From: Rhodococcus jostii NBRC 16295 | GTDB lineage: Bacteria > Actinomycetota > Actinomycetes > Mycobacteriales > Mycobacteriaceae | Reading direction: 5' to 3' | NCBI RefSeq assembly: GCF_001894825.1 | Contig: NZ_BCWY01000078.1 | Location: forward strand, 1-44,442 | DNA length: 44,442 nt | Shown: in pieces, positions 8,578 to 17,568 of the stretch | Layout of the letters: each line of letters starts with the position of its first letter | Position numbering within the stretch: the first letter of the stretch is position 1 | Translations under genes and position numbers: made by a program | Notes under the pieces: model-generated | Databases searched by the model: none | What the model was told of the DNA's origin: nothing | What the model saw: the letters and a program-made list of their open reading frames with translations, nothing else

Positions 8578-9696
8578 ATGAGAACCCGCGGTGCAGTCAT
8601 CCGGCAGATCCCCGGCGAACTCGAGGTCATCGACCTCGAGGTGGAGGATCCCCGCGAGGACGAGGTGCAGGTCAAGCTCGTCGCGAGCGGCATGTGCCAC
8701 TCCGACGACCACCACGTCACCGGGGACATTCCGGTCGGCATGTACCCGTTTGCCCTCGGCCACGAGGGCGCGGGCATCGTCACGAAGGCGTCCCCCAACT
8801 ACAAGGGGATCGAGGTCGGCGACCACGTCGTCTTCTCCGCGATCCCGTCGTGCGGCCATTGCCGCTGGTGTTCGAGCAACCTGCAGAGCTTGTGTAATCT
8901 CGCCGCCGGCATCCTCGCCGGCCCGCGCTGGACGGACGGCACGTTCCGGGTGCGCACCACGGACGGGACGCCGGTCGGTCAGATGTGCGGGATCTCGACC
9001 TTCCTCGAGACCACGACGGTCTCGATCAACTCGGTGGTCAAGATCGACAAGGACATTCCCCTCGACAAGGCGTGCCTCGTCGGATGCGGGGTGAGCACCG
9101 GCTGGGGATCGGCGGTGAATCTCGGCAACGTCGCACCCGGACAGACCGTCATCGTGATGGGTATCGGCGGACTCGGCTCCGCCGCCCTGCAGGGCGCCCG
9201 GCACGCCGGCGCGTCGCATGTGATCGCCGTCGATCCCGTCGCATTCAAGCGAGACAGCGCGAAGACGTTCGGCGCGACCCACGCTGTCGCGACCATCGAG
9301 GAGGCGACCGAACTCGCCAAGCAGTCCACCGACGGGCAGGGCGCGGACGCCCTGGTGATCACCGTCGGCGTGCTCGAACCCGAACACGTCGCCCAGGCAC
9401 TCGCCGCGGTCCGCAAGGCGGGCACCGTCGTCGTCACCGCCGTCGGTGAACACTCCCGGGTCGGACTCCCTATCCCGATCGCCGACCTGACGCTGTCCCA
9501 GAAGCGGCTGCAGGGATGCGTCTTCGGCTCGACCAACGGCACCTGGGACGTCAACCGGTTGCTGAACATGTACAAGGCCGGCCAGCTCAACCTCGACGAC
9601 ATGATCACCCGCACCTACCGCCTCGACGACATCAACCAGGGATACCGAGATCTGAAGGACGGTAAGAACATCCGAGGCGTCATCCTGTTCGACTGA
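8578..9696 (+). CDS. Zinc alcohol dehydrogenase, NDMA-dependent (mycofactocin-associated) type
   Basis: 372 aa MDR-superfamily alcohol dehydrogenase. Catalytic zinc ligands are Cys40, His62 and Cys169; the structural zinc site has Cys92, Cys95, Cys98 and Cys106; the nucleotide fold shows GIGGLGS at about 194-200. The overall sequence, starting MRTRGAVIRQ, recalls the NDMA-dependent group whose NAD is held tightly and re-oxidised through mycofactocin; this is from memory of the family, not from a search. ATG 8578 has an AGGAG ribosome site; the earlier ATG at 8566 does not. Probable operon with the aldehyde dehydrogenase, oxidising a hydroxy acid or alcohol to the aldehyde. A strong terminator follows. 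Confidence 0.9.
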   Translation: MRTRGAVIRQIPGELEVIDLEVEDPREDEVQVKLVASGMCHSDDHHVTGDIPVGMYPFALGHEGAGIVTKASPNYKGIEVGDHVVFSAIPSCGHCRWCSSNLQSLCNLAAGILAGPRWTDGTFRVRTTDGTPVGQMCGISTFLETTTVSINSVVKIDKDIPLDKACLVGCGVSTGWGSAVNLGNVAPGQTVIVMGIGGLGSAALQGARHAGASHVIAVDPVAFKRDSAKTFGATHAVATIEEATELAKQSTDGQGADALVITVGVLEPEHVAQALAAVRKAGTVVVTAVGEHSRVGLPIPIADLTLSQKRLQGCVFGSTNGTWDVNRLLNMYKAGQLNLDDMITRTYRLDDINQGYRDLKDGKNIRGVILFD

Positions 9697-9717
9697 GCAG
9701 ACGACCGCTCGAGAGCG

Positions 9718-9750
9718 AAGGACCGCCCGGGAAGATCCCGGGCGGTCCTT
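9718..9750. terminator. Bidirectional terminator
   Basis: Perfect 14-bp stem AAGGACCGCCCGGG (9718-9731) with complement at 9737-9750 and loop AAGAT. The A and T ends give a short T-run in both directions. It sits between the convergent alcohol dehydrogenase and MFS genes and ends both. Confidence 0.92.
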
Positions 9751-9753
9751 CGG

Positions 9754-11040
9754 CTACTCGGGAGCGACGCGTGAGCGGGGTTCGGTGCTCGACACCTCGA
9801 TCTCGACGGTACGAGTGATGCGGGTGAGGGCAATCGCCGCGAGAGCCGCGAACACGAGAGGCACGATAACCGCGAGGTACATAGCGCGCGGCGTCAACAT
9901 GCTGAGCGCGTATCCCGCGACAATCGGCGACAGGATGGCGCCACCGCGGGCGATTCCCATCATCGCCCCATACCCCTTGGCTCGCGCGAGCACGGGATAG
10001 ACCGCCGTCGAGGTCGAGGTGTATCCGGACATGGCCGCGAAGGTGCCACCACCGAGCAGCCCGGCCATGGCCAACGCGAACGGGCCCTGGAGGGTGACCG
10101 CGAAAGCGGCGATCGCCGCTGCGGAGACGAGAGATGTCACCACGGCGATCCGCGCCCCCGGGAACCGCAGCCCGAACGCGCCGAAGAGGCTTCCTCCGAC
10201 CACCGCACCGAAACCGATCATGATCCCGGCGAACGCGCCGCTGCCCGCGTCGCCACTGGCGTCCTTGATGAGCTGCGGAGTCCACGTGCCGACGAAGTAG
10301 TACGCGGCAGTGAGCATCGAATATCCGAACACGAGGAACACCGTGCGGGTACGCAGCTTCCTGCTGAGCAGTCGAACCTGGACCTGCGGCTCGGCCGCCG
10401 AACGGTCCGACTTCTCCTTCGCGCCCTTCCGCGCGAGAAAGTCCTCGGATTCGCGGAGGAAGGCGGCGGTCACGACGAACGACAGGGTCCCGAGCACGGC
10501 ACCGATCCAGAACATGCCCTGCCATGCCCCACCCGCCACCGAGACGAGTCCCGCGCCGGCAAAGCCGGCGAGCATCGTGCCGAGCGGGTACCCGATCATC
10601 ACCAGCCCGAGCGCCACGCTTCGCCGATGGGGCGGCGCTACCTCTTGGCCCAGGACGACGATGACGACACTGATGGTTCCGATCGCGATACCTGTGACGA
10701 AACGGGTGACGAGGAGCGTCTCGAAGCCGCTCGACAGCGCCGATGCGGCCAATCCGACAGTATTGACCGCGAGACCGGCCAACAGAACTCGCCGTCTGCC
10801 GAAGACATCCGCGAATCGGGCGAGGCCGATCGCACCCACAGCCATTCCCGCGAGCGCGGCACTGATCAGATAGCCCTTCTGCGGGTTGGTGGCGAAGCCT
10901 TCGGGTAGGTGCGGCATCGCGAAACCCATGACGAGGACGTCATAGCCGTCCAGCATGTTCAGGAACATGCAGAAGAACACGGTCGCAATTTGATACGGGC
11001 GCAATCCCGCCTGCGCCGTCCGATCCTTCATACCGCTCAT
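9754..11040 (-). CDS. MFS transporter, aromatic acid:H+ symporter-like
   Basis: 428 aa inner-membrane protein with about 12 predicted membrane helices. The first helix carries the DGYD motif (NMLDGYDVLVMGF) typical of the aromatic acid/H+ symporter group (PcaK, BenK), and the loop after helix 2 reads ADVFGRRR. It therefore probably imports an organic acid, perhaps aromatic or cyclic. ATG 11040 has an AGAGGGAC ribosome site; the longer open frame lacks support. Divergent from GntR copy 3, with an operator-like motif in between, so it is likely under that regulator. Confidence 0.88.
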   Translation of the reverse strand: MSGMKDRTAQAGLRPYQIATVFFCMFLNMLDGYDVLVMGFAMPHLPEGFATNPQKGYLISAALAGMAVGAIGLARFADVFGRRRVLLAGLAVNTVGLAASALSSGFETLLVTRFVTGIAIGTISVVIVVLGQEVAPPHRRSVALGLVMIGYPLGTMLAGFAGAGLVSVAGGAWQGMFWIGAVLGTLSFVVTAAFLRESEDFLARKGAKEKSDRSAAEPQVQVRLLSRKLRTRTVFLVFGYSMLTAAYYFVGTWTPQLIKDASGDAGSGAFAGIMIGFGAVVGGSLFGAFGLRFPGARIAVVTSLVSAAAIAAFAVTLQGPFALAMAGLLGGGTFAAMSGYTSTSTAVYPVLARAKGYGAMMGIARGGAILSPIVAGYALSMLTPRAMYLAVIVPLVFAALAAIALTRITRTVEIEVSSTEPRSRVAPE

Positions 11041-11135
11041 CAGGTCCCTCTCACTCGACTCGTCGACGTGTCCCGCGCAGGTCCGGTAGGAACCGCCGAC
11101 CCCCTCGGCGCATGCGATCTGGATCACAGTGAGAG

Positions 11136-11149
11136 CAATATATGATGCG
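11136..11149. promoter_or_regulatory. Operator-like AT motif between MFS and GntR copy 3
   Basis: CAATATATGATGCG, complement form of the shared motif, 96 bp upstream of the MFS start and about 185 bp upstream of the GntR start. Confidence 0.5.
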
Positions 11150-11289
11150 TTGTGGATTATGTCTATTCGATACACCGGTCCACGGCGGTGGCTCGAGCAT
11201 CGACTCACAGGAAGGGGGCGACGCCGCACGACAGCGACCGGCAGATCGGCTCTGCCGGGCGCCGCGGTCGCCGGGCGGGGGGCGAATGG

Positions 11290-11303
11290 TACATTATGTC
11301 GAG
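11290..11303. promoter_or_regulatory. Second operator-like motif before GntR copy 3
   Basis: TACATTATGTCGAG, 30 bp before the GntR start. It resembles TACATTATCGAG at 21167-21178 upstream of the CaiB scar. Position fits autoregulation. Confidence 0.4.
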
Positions 11304-11332
11304 TCTCTGAATCCGGGAAGGTGCGACCGACG

Positions 11333-12025
11333 ATGGCCCTGAATGACAGATCAAGGCGACAGCAACTTCCAGAGGAAGTTGCCTCGTACGTACGCGAGAT
11401 GATCATTTCCGGCGAGGTCCGCGCGGGCGATTTCCTCCGCATCGAGCGGATCGCCGAAGCCGTGGGCGTCAGCACGACGCCCGTCCGCGAGGGGCTCCTG
11501 GCGCTCCGGAGCGAAGGCTTTGTGGAGATGGTTCCCCGCCGCGGCTTCGTCGTGGCCCCGTTTACGAAGCAGGACGTGCGTGACCTCTTCTGGGCTCAGG
11601 CACAACTGGCCGCCGAACTGGCCGCACGAGCGGCGAAGAACATCACGCCCCAGCAGATCGCCGAACTCGAGGGAATCCTTCAGCAACACCAGGAGGCCAT
11701 CGCGCAGGGGGACACCGAACGCATTTCGTCCCTCGGCCACGCGTTCCACCGCAAGATCAACCTGACCGCGGACTCTCCGCGACTTGCCCGCCTCCTAGGC
11801 TCCGTCGTCACGAACCTTCCGAACCGCTTCTACGCGACCATCGAGGGCCATGTCAGTACGACCCAGGAGGAGCACCCACTCCTGCTCGAGGCGCTGCGGA
11901 AGCACGCAGGCAAGAAGGCCAGGTCGATCATGGAAGCGCACATCTTGGACGGCGCAGATCACCTGATCGAAGAACTCGAGCAGCGCGGGCTGTGGGATAC
12001 CGACGACGAGGCGAACGCGGGCTGA
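11333..12025 (+). CDS. GntR-family regulator, FCD subfamily (copy 3)
   Basis: 230 aa. Winged helix-turn-helix at about residues 12-75 (VSTTPVREGLLALR; wing VPRRGFVVAPF), then an FCD domain with His residues in GHAFH, EEHPLL and EAHIL where the family binds a metal. ATG 11333 follows GGGAAGG; the frame runs open to 11129 but that part contains the promoter motif. Near twin of copy 2 at 4400 and closer to it than to copy 1 at 2192. Divergent from the MFS transporter. The three close regulators and their shared motif suggest overlapping control of the island. Confidence 0.9.
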   Translation: MALNDRSRRQQLPEEVASYVREMIISGEVRAGDFLRIERIAEAVGVSTTPVREGLLALRSEGFVEMVPRRGFVVAPFTKQDVRDLFWAQAQLAAELAARAAKNITPQQIAELEGILQQHQEAIAQGDTERISSLGHAFHRKINLTADSPRLARLLGSVVTNLPNRFYATIEGHVSTTQEEHPLLLEALRKHAGKKARSIMEAHILDGADHLIEELEQRGLWDTDDEANAG

Positions 12026-12054
12026 TCCGCGGCCTACCGCCCCCGTCCCCTTTC

Positions 12055-13044
12055 TCAGCGTCGGGCGCGCTGCACCGTTTCCGAGGGTAGGAATCCGAAC
12101 CGCGCTCGATACTGCTGGGCGAAGCGACCGGGATGGAAGAAGCCCCACCGCGCCGCGACGTCGGTGACAGATCCCGGTACGCCGCAGATGAGTTCGCGAT
12201 GCACCCGGTCGAGCCGGACGCCGCGCAGGTACCCGGTCGGTGACATTCCCACCACCTCCCGGAAACCCGCCTGCAGCGCGCGCTCGCTGACTCCGGCCAT
12301 CGTCGCGAGATCGGTGGTGGTGATCTCGTCCTCCGGATGCCGGTCGACGTAGTCCACGATCTCGCGAATCTTGGATCGCCGGGTGTGGGCGGGCTTTCCG
12401 TGCAACTCCGGGGTGAGCTGACTCGGCACCGTCATGAGCAGTTGAGTCATCAGGGCCGACTCGAGCTCGTGACAGGCCGCCGGAATCGTGGAGATGCCGT
12501 CCGGCCTGGTGAGCTCGGCATACAGAAAACCGGCAGTCGCGACGAGCGCCTGTCCCGCGCTGGACGTCAGGTCGAACGTCAGGTCGAACCGGATCCCCTC
12601 CCCGATCGGGCGTCCGGCCAGCTTCGCCGCATGTGCTTCGAGCGGATCCTTCGGCAACTTGATGTGGTACTGCCAGGAATCCGCGCTCCACTGCACCAGC
12701 ACGGGGGCCTGCGGACCGAACGCGACACCGGCCTCGCCGGCGACGAAGCTCCGCCGAACGCCGCTCTGTTCCACCGTGCTCTCACCGGTCACCGGCAAAT
12801 TGACGTGGTAGCAGAGCCGCATCGGCGGCCCGGTCAGGGTCGCCGCGGCTCCGTACGACATCCGGCCGATCGTCAACCGCGGCGCAGGTGCGAGATCGAG
12901 TCGGAAATCCAGTTCTCGGCTGTTCGGAACGTGGACGTCGTGGCCCGCAAACGTCTCCGCGACCTGCGCGTGTGCGGTATCGAGATCCGCCGTGCGGAAG
13001 CTCAGCTGCCGGTCGGCGCCGGCGTGTCGGCGATCCACGCGCAT
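12055..13044 (-). CDS. AraC-family transcriptional regulator
   Basis: 329 aa with an N-terminal sensor region of the AraC-binding type (about 30-200) and a C-terminal double helix-turn-helix (about 220-325: ITTTDLATMAGVSERALQAGF, then VTDVAARWGFFHPGRFAQQYR). The GGAGGAGG ribosome site decides start 13044. It is divergent from the five-gene zinc-ribbon/HyuA/HyuB/dehydrogenase operon and is its likely activator, as AraC proteins of this build usually activate the neighbouring catabolic operon when bound to substrate. It is convergent with GntR copy 3, 29 bp apart. Confidence 0.9.
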   Translation of the reverse strand: MRVDRRHAGADRQLSFRTADLDTAHAQVAETFAGHDVHVPNSRELDFRLDLAPAPRLTIGRMSYGAAATLTGPPMRLCYHVNLPVTGESTVEQSGVRRSFVAGEAGVAFGPQAPVLVQWSADSWQYHIKLPKDPLEAHAAKLAGRPIGEGIRFDLTFDLTSSAGQALVATAGFLYAELTRPDGISTIPAACHELESALMTQLLMTVPSQLTPELHGKPAHTRRSKIREIVDYVDRHPEDEITTTDLATMAGVSERALQAGFREVVGMSPTGYLRGVRLDRVHRELICGVPGSVTDVAARWGFFHPGRFAQQYRARFGFLPSETVQRARR

Positions 13045-13095
13045 CTACCTCCTCCGACCGTCGTGGCACGGCGGTCTCGAACGGCCCAATTACGA

Positions 13096-13112
13096 ATAAT
13101 ACATCATATTGG
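13096..13112. promoter_or_regulatory. Operator-like AT motif between AraC and Hyu operon
   Basis: ATAATACATCATATTGG, 52 bp upstream of the AraC start and 164 bp upstream of the zinc-ribbon gene. Shares CATCATAT with other promoter motifs here. The rest of the leader, 13113-13275, shows nothing recognisable. Confidence 0.45.
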
Positions 13113-13275
13113 CGAATTTATGCAGGTAGGGCCCTTACGCCGGCTTTCGCCGTACGGAAAGTGGATGCCGGCCTTCGTCCAGGGGATTGTGACGCAGATC
13201 CCATCGAACCTACCGTCGTGGCAACCAGCGCATCCGCGTTGTGGCCGCCCCCGAACACATGGAGCTGTGCCCACC

Positions 13276-13494
13276 ATGACCGAAGATCACGACACCCCAA
13301 CGACATTGGTTCTCGAGCGAACCCCCGTAGACGGCAACTGCCCACGATGCGGCGCCGAGGAACTTCGCCGCTACCCCGTGGTGTCCGAGGGCGGCTGGTT
13401 CCAGGTCCTCAAATGCCAGAACTGCCTGCTGTCCCTGGATCGGTCACCGTGGTCCCGACTCGGGCCGATCCAACTTCTCACCGACCTGCTCTAA
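13276..13494 (+). CDS. Small zinc-ribbon protein of the HyuA/HyuB operon
   Basis: 72 aa protein with two CxxC pairs, Cys22/Cys25 (CPRCGAEE) and Cys47/Cys50 (CQNC), spaced as in a zinc ribbon. It is the first gene of the operon and ends 14 bp before HyuA. A GGAG sits 12 bases before ATG 13276. Acetone and acetophenone carboxylases have small extra subunits beside the two large ones, so this may be a very small accessory or metal-bearing subunit of the HyuA/HyuB complex; it is shorter than the known gamma subunits. Function inferred from position only. Confidence 0.75.
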   Translation: MTEDHDTPTTLVLERTPVDGNCPRCGAEELRRYPVVSEGGWFQVLKCQNCLLSLDRSPWSRLGPIQLLTDLL

Positions 13495-13508
13495 CGAAGG
13501 ATTCCACG

Positions 13509-15548
13509 ATGATTGCAGTCGATGTCGGCGGCACATTCACCGACGTTGTCGCATTACGCGACGGACAAATCAAGACCGCGAAGGTCACCACCGATTACGC
13601 CGAGGTGTTCGGGCCGGTCCTCGAGGGCGCCGCGGCGCTCGGCGTCGAGGACGCCAGCGTCTTCAACCACGCGAGCACTCACGGCCTGAACGCGGTGATC
13701 ACTCGGCGGCTGCCCAAGATCGGATTTCTCACGACCGAAGGGCACCGCGACATCCTCGACATGGGACGGGTGTGGCGCCCGGCGCACGCCATCCTGGACT
13801 CGCGCTGGCGGCGAAGCTTCGGTGACGCCGCGCGACCGCTGGTTCAGCGGTACCTGCGGCGCGGCATCCACGAGCGGATCACCGCCGACGGCGGCGTGCT
13901 CTTCGAACTGGACGAAGCCCAGGCCCGCACCGAACTGGAAGTACTCCGGAGCTGCGGCGTCACCGGTGTCGCCATCTGCCTGATCAACGCCTACGTGAAC
14001 CCGGCGCACGAGGAGCGTCTCCGCGAACTGGTCCGCGAGGTTCTCGGCGACGTTCCGTGCTCGATCTCCAGCGAGGTCTCCCCGCTCGCCAAGGAGTACG
14101 CGCGGGCGTCGACCACGGTGATCGACACGCTGATGAAGATCATCTACACCGACTACACGGCCAAGCTGGAGAAGGGACTTGCGGACCTCGGCTTCAGTGG
14201 GGAACTCAACTTCGCCGACTGCGCGGCCACCCTCGTTCCGTCCAGTCGCGCGATGGAACTGCCCTACCGCATCGTCTTCTCCGGTCCTGCTGCCGGCACC
14301 GTCGGGTGTGCCCACTTCGGCGGGCTGATCGGCGAGAAGAACCTGCTCTGCGCGGACGTCGGCGGCACGTCGATCGACATCAGTGTGGTCACGGCGGGTG
14401 AACCGTTCGTCAACACCAGCTTCGAACTCGAGCACGACCTCGTCGTGAACGCACTGGCGAACGACATCTCCAGCATCGGCGCCGGCGGCGGCAGCATCGT
14501 CGCGATCGGGCCTGCGGGCGAAATCCAGGTCGGCCCGGACAGCGCAGGATCCTCCCCCGGGCCCGCCTGCTACGGACGCGGCGGAACCCAGCCGACCACC
14601 ACCGACACCTGCCTGATGATCGGGATCATCGACCCCGCCCGGTTCGCCGGCGGCGCGGTGAACCTCGATCCGGCGCTGTCCCTGCAGGCCTTCGAGAACC
14701 TCGATTCGGATTTCACGCTGGCGCAGAAGGTCCGCTACGCCTACGAAATGGCCGTCAACAACATGGCGGAGGGCGTATTCAACGTCGCGATCAAGAACGG
14801 TGTGGACCCCCGCGACTACAGCCTCGTCGCTTTCGGCGCGGCCGGCCCGATGCTGTTGCCCGCGGTGCTCGACACGGTGCACTGCAAGCAGGTGATCGTG
14901 CCACCGAATCCGGGCCTGTTCTCGGCGTTGGGCCTGCTGTCCGCGGACCAGGTGTTCACAGCCAACCGCAGCGCCTACATGCTGCTCACTCCCGAGGCCG
15001 CCCCGGCGATCGACACGTTGTTCGGCGAGATGGAAGCGCAACTGCGCGAAGGGCTCGACGAGGGAACAGGTGTGACGTTCCACCGCAGCATGGACGCCCA
15101 CCTCGCCGGCCAGAGCTGGGAGACACCGTTCGTCCCGGTTCCGGACGGCGTCATCGACGCCGACGCGATCACCACCATGGTCCAGTCGTTCCACGACACC
15201 TACGAGAACCGTTCGGGCAACCGATTCGAATCGATGCCCGTCGAGGGCGTGACGTTCCGGGTCCGGGCAGTCCTCGATACCCCGAAGGTCGCCTACCCGG
15301 AGGCCCCGCAGCGCGGCGACGTGCCGCTGAAACCGGTCCGGACGACGGTTCTGCGCTACCTCGGCGACATCGACGCCGACGGTGAGGGAGCACAGACCGC
15401 CGACGTGTACGACCGCGACACACTGTGCGCCGGAGACGTAGTCGAAGGCCCGGCCATCGTCGACGAAGGCCTGTCGACGACGCACATCGGTGCCACCCAG
15501 CGGGCGACCGTCGGCCGCTACGGCGAACTGATCATCCGGAGGAAGTGA
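13509..15548 (+). CDS. Hydantoinase/oxoprolinase A-type subunit (ATP-dependent carboxylase-like)
   Basis: 679 aa. N-terminal actin-like ATPase fold: MIAVDVGGTFTDV at the start is phosphate loop 1 and ADVGGTSIDI at about residue 283 is phosphate loop 2; the SGPAAGT segment precedes it. The family includes N-methylhydantoinase, 5-oxoprolinase and the ATP-dependent acetone and acetophenone carboxylases, so the enzyme should phosphorylate a carbonyl or amide oxygen. The frame is open upstream to 12888, but ATG 13509 has a GAAGGA ribosome site and starts the family sequence directly. Four bases separate it from HyuB. With alcohol and aldehyde dehydrogenases in the operon, ketone carboxylation is more likely than hydantoin hydrolysis. 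Confidence 0.9.
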   Translation: MIAVDVGGTFTDVVALRDGQIKTAKVTTDYAEVFGPVLEGAAALGVEDASVFNHASTHGLNAVITRRLPKIGFLTTEGHRDILDMGRVWRPAHAILDSRWRRSFGDAARPLVQRYLRRGIHERITADGGVLFELDEAQARTELEVLRSCGVTGVAICLINAYVNPAHEERLRELVREVLGDVPCSISSEVSPLAKEYARASTTVIDTLMKIIYTDYTAKLEKGLADLGFSGELNFADCAATLVPSSRAMELPYRIVFSGPAAGTVGCAHFGGLIGEKNLLCADVGGTSIDISVVTAGEPFVNTSFELEHDLVVNALANDISSIGAGGGSIVAIGPAGEIQVGPDSAGSSPGPACYGRGGTQPTTTDTCLMIGIIDPARFAGGAVNLDPALSLQAFENLDSDFTLAQKVRYAYEMAVNNMAEGVFNVAIKNGVDPRDYSLVAFGAAGPMLLPAVLDTVHCKQVIVPPNPGLFSALGLLSADQVFTANRSAYMLLTPEAAPAIDTLFGEMEAQLREGLDEGTGVTFHRSMDAHLAGQSWETPFVPVPDGVIDADAITTMVQSFHDTYENRSGNRFESMPVEGVTFRVRAVLDTPKVAYPEAPQRGDVPLKPVRTTVLRYLGDIDADGEGAQTADVYDRDTLCAGDVVEGPAIVDEGLSTTHIGATQRATVGRYGELIIRRK

Positions 15549-15552
15549 ACCC

Positions 15553-17517
15553 ATGACCACTCTCGAAACGTCCCCGGCGAACGCGGTGGCCGAACAGGCT
15601 CGGCTGCGTGACATCTCGGACTCCCAGTTCACCGATGCCTACGGCTGTGACCGCTTCACGGCGGCGGTGATTCTCAATCGGCTGCGGTACGCGGTGGAAC
15701 ACATGTCCACCGGATTCATGCGTGAAGCCTTCTCCCCGATCATCCGCGACTGGTACGACTTCGCGTGCACCATCAGCGGTCCACCCGATCACAACTATCC
15801 GATGGCCGTGGTCAGCAACAGCCTCGTGGTCTTCCTCGGCACACTGGGCGACGCCGTACGCAACACGGTCGAGGAGTTCGGACTCGAAAACCTGTCCCCG
15901 GGAGACGTGCTCATCTGCAACGACCCCTACCGCGGTGGAACCCACGTCAACGACGTATGTTTCATCCGCCCGGTCTTCGTCGACGGCAAGATCGTCTCAT
16001 TCGTGAACATGCGCGCGCACCAACTCGACATGGGCGGCACCGTACCGGGCGGATTCTCCGCCACGAAGGCGAACGTATACGAGAACGGTCTCGTCATCCC
16101 GCCGATGCTGTTGTGGTCCAAGGACGAACCGGTGCGCTCGACGTTCAGTTTGGTCTTCGACAACACGCGGTGGGGTGGGATGCTGCTGCCCGACTTCAAG
16201 AGCATCTACCAGCAACTCAAACTCGGTGAGCAGCTCGTGCTCGAGAACATCGCACGCTACGGTCTCGACGCCTATCTGGGAACACTGACGTACGCCTGCG
16301 ACACCTCGGCGGAACGTATGCGCGACGCGATCGCACTCGTGCCGGACGGCGACTACGAGGGATCGGCTGTGATCGACGCCGACGGTGTCGACGACAGCAT
16401 CGACTACACGGTCAAGGTGACCCTGCGCAAACGTGGCCGGGACATCGAGGTGGACCTGTCGGGCACCTCTCCGCAAGCACGCACCTGCATCAATTGCGGT
16501 GTGCTCGATACCAAGACGGCCGTCGGCGTCGCTCTGACGATGTTGCTGGACCCGGAGGTTCCGTTCACGTCCGGGACCTGGCGCAACATAGACCTCGCCA
16601 CCCCGCCGGGCACGCTGGTCTCGTCGTTACCGCCCGACGGCGGAATCATGATGTTCTGGGAGGCGTCCGGCGCGGTCGTGTCCGCCGTCTTCGATGCGCT
16701 CAATCCGGCTCTCGGCGAGAAGGGTGTGGCCGGCGACTACGGTTCCACCAACACCCACAACGCCTCCGGCGTGAGCGCCGACGGGACGCCGTGGACCAGT
16801 GCCACCCAGTGCGGCGGTGAGCACGGTCCCTGGGGTGCCACGAAAGAGGGCGACGGTGACAGCTACACCGTCCTGTTCTTCCTCAACAATCTCGACCCCG
16901 CCACCGAAACCATCGAGCACGACTCCCCCGTCGTGATGCTCCGCAAGGAACACGCGACCGATACCGGCGGTCCCGGCACGTTCCGCGGGGGCGCGGCCAA
17001 CCTCAAGGACACGCTCTGGCTGAGCGAGGGCAACCACTACCTGTCGCCCTTCCGCACGAAGGTCCCGAGCGGAGTCGGCGCCAACGGCGGCGAACCGGGG
17101 CCGAACGGCGCCATCTGGATCTTCCCGCCGGAGGACGACGCGGTCGATCGCCCGCGGATGATCGGCACGTCCGCCGACGTCTACGCCGACAGCGTCCCGG
17201 TCGCCGGGGTGCTCGACCCCGAGACGAAGGCCCTGGATCCGGACGACGGCGTCTACCACTACTTCGCCAGTCGTCAAGTGTGGCAGACGAAGACGGGGTC
17301 CATCCTGCGGTGCCTGACCAACGGCGGCGGCGGTTGGGGCGACCCGTTCGCCCGCGAGCCCGAGCGTGTGCTCGCCGACGTCCGCAACGAGTACGTCAGC
17401 GTGGCGGGCGCGGCTCGCGACTACGGGGTCGTCGTGATCGGCGACCCGCGGTCCGATCCCGAGGGGCTGCGCGTCGACGTGCAGGCCACAGCGGCGCTCC
17501 GAAACCGGCCGAGCTGA
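15553..17517 (+). CDS. Hydantoinase/oxoprolinase B-type subunit (ATP-dependent carboxylase-like)
   Basis: 654 aa, full length for the HyuB family, the partner of HyuA in ATP-dependent hydantoinases, oxoprolinases and acetone/acetophenone carboxylases. Family landmarks are NDPYRGGTHVNDV at about residues 119-131, HQLDMGG at about 156-162, and the C-terminal NGGGGWGDPFAREPE, which is nearly constant in the family. GGAGG precedes ATG 15553 inside the end of HyuA, so translation is coupled. It probably carries the metal site and carries out carbon-carbon or C-N chemistry with the phosphorylated intermediate. The reaction cannot be assigned from sequence alone. Confidence 0.9.
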   Translation: MTTLETSPANAVAEQARLRDISDSQFTDAYGCDRFTAAVILNRLRYAVEHMSTGFMREAFSPIIRDWYDFACTISGPPDHNYPMAVVSNSLVVFLGTLGDAVRNTVEEFGLENLSPGDVLICNDPYRGGTHVNDVCFIRPVFVDGKIVSFVNMRAHQLDMGGTVPGGFSATKANVYENGLVIPPMLLWSKDEPVRSTFSLVFDNTRWGGMLLPDFKSIYQQLKLGEQLVLENIARYGLDAYLGTLTYACDTSAERMRDAIALVPDGDYEGSAVIDADGVDDSIDYTVKVTLRKRGRDIEVDLSGTSPQARTCINCGVLDTKTAVGVALTMLLDPEVPFTSGTWRNIDLATPPGTLVSSLPPDGGIMMFWEASGAVVSAVFDALNPALGEKGVAGDYGSTNTHNASGVSADGTPWTSATQCGGEHGPWGATKEGDGDSYTVLFFLNNLDPATETIEHDSPVVMLRKEHATDTGGPGTFRGGAANLKDTLWLSEGNHYLSPFRTKVPSGVGANGGEPGPNGAIWIFPPEDDAVDRPRMIGTSADVYADSVPVAGVLDPETKALDPDDGVYHYFASRQVWQTKTGSILRCLTNGGGGWGDPFAREPERVLADVRNEYVSVAGAARDYGVVVIGDPRSDPEGLRVDVQATAALRNRPS

Positions 17518-17568
17518 GTGTGTGCGGCCCGAGCAGTTGCTCTACCTGACACGAGGAGGAAGAAGACA

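Noticed and set aside
13554..15632. Minus-strand open frame of 692 codons
   Set aside because: Antisense shadow of HyuA, without ribosome site or recognisable domain.
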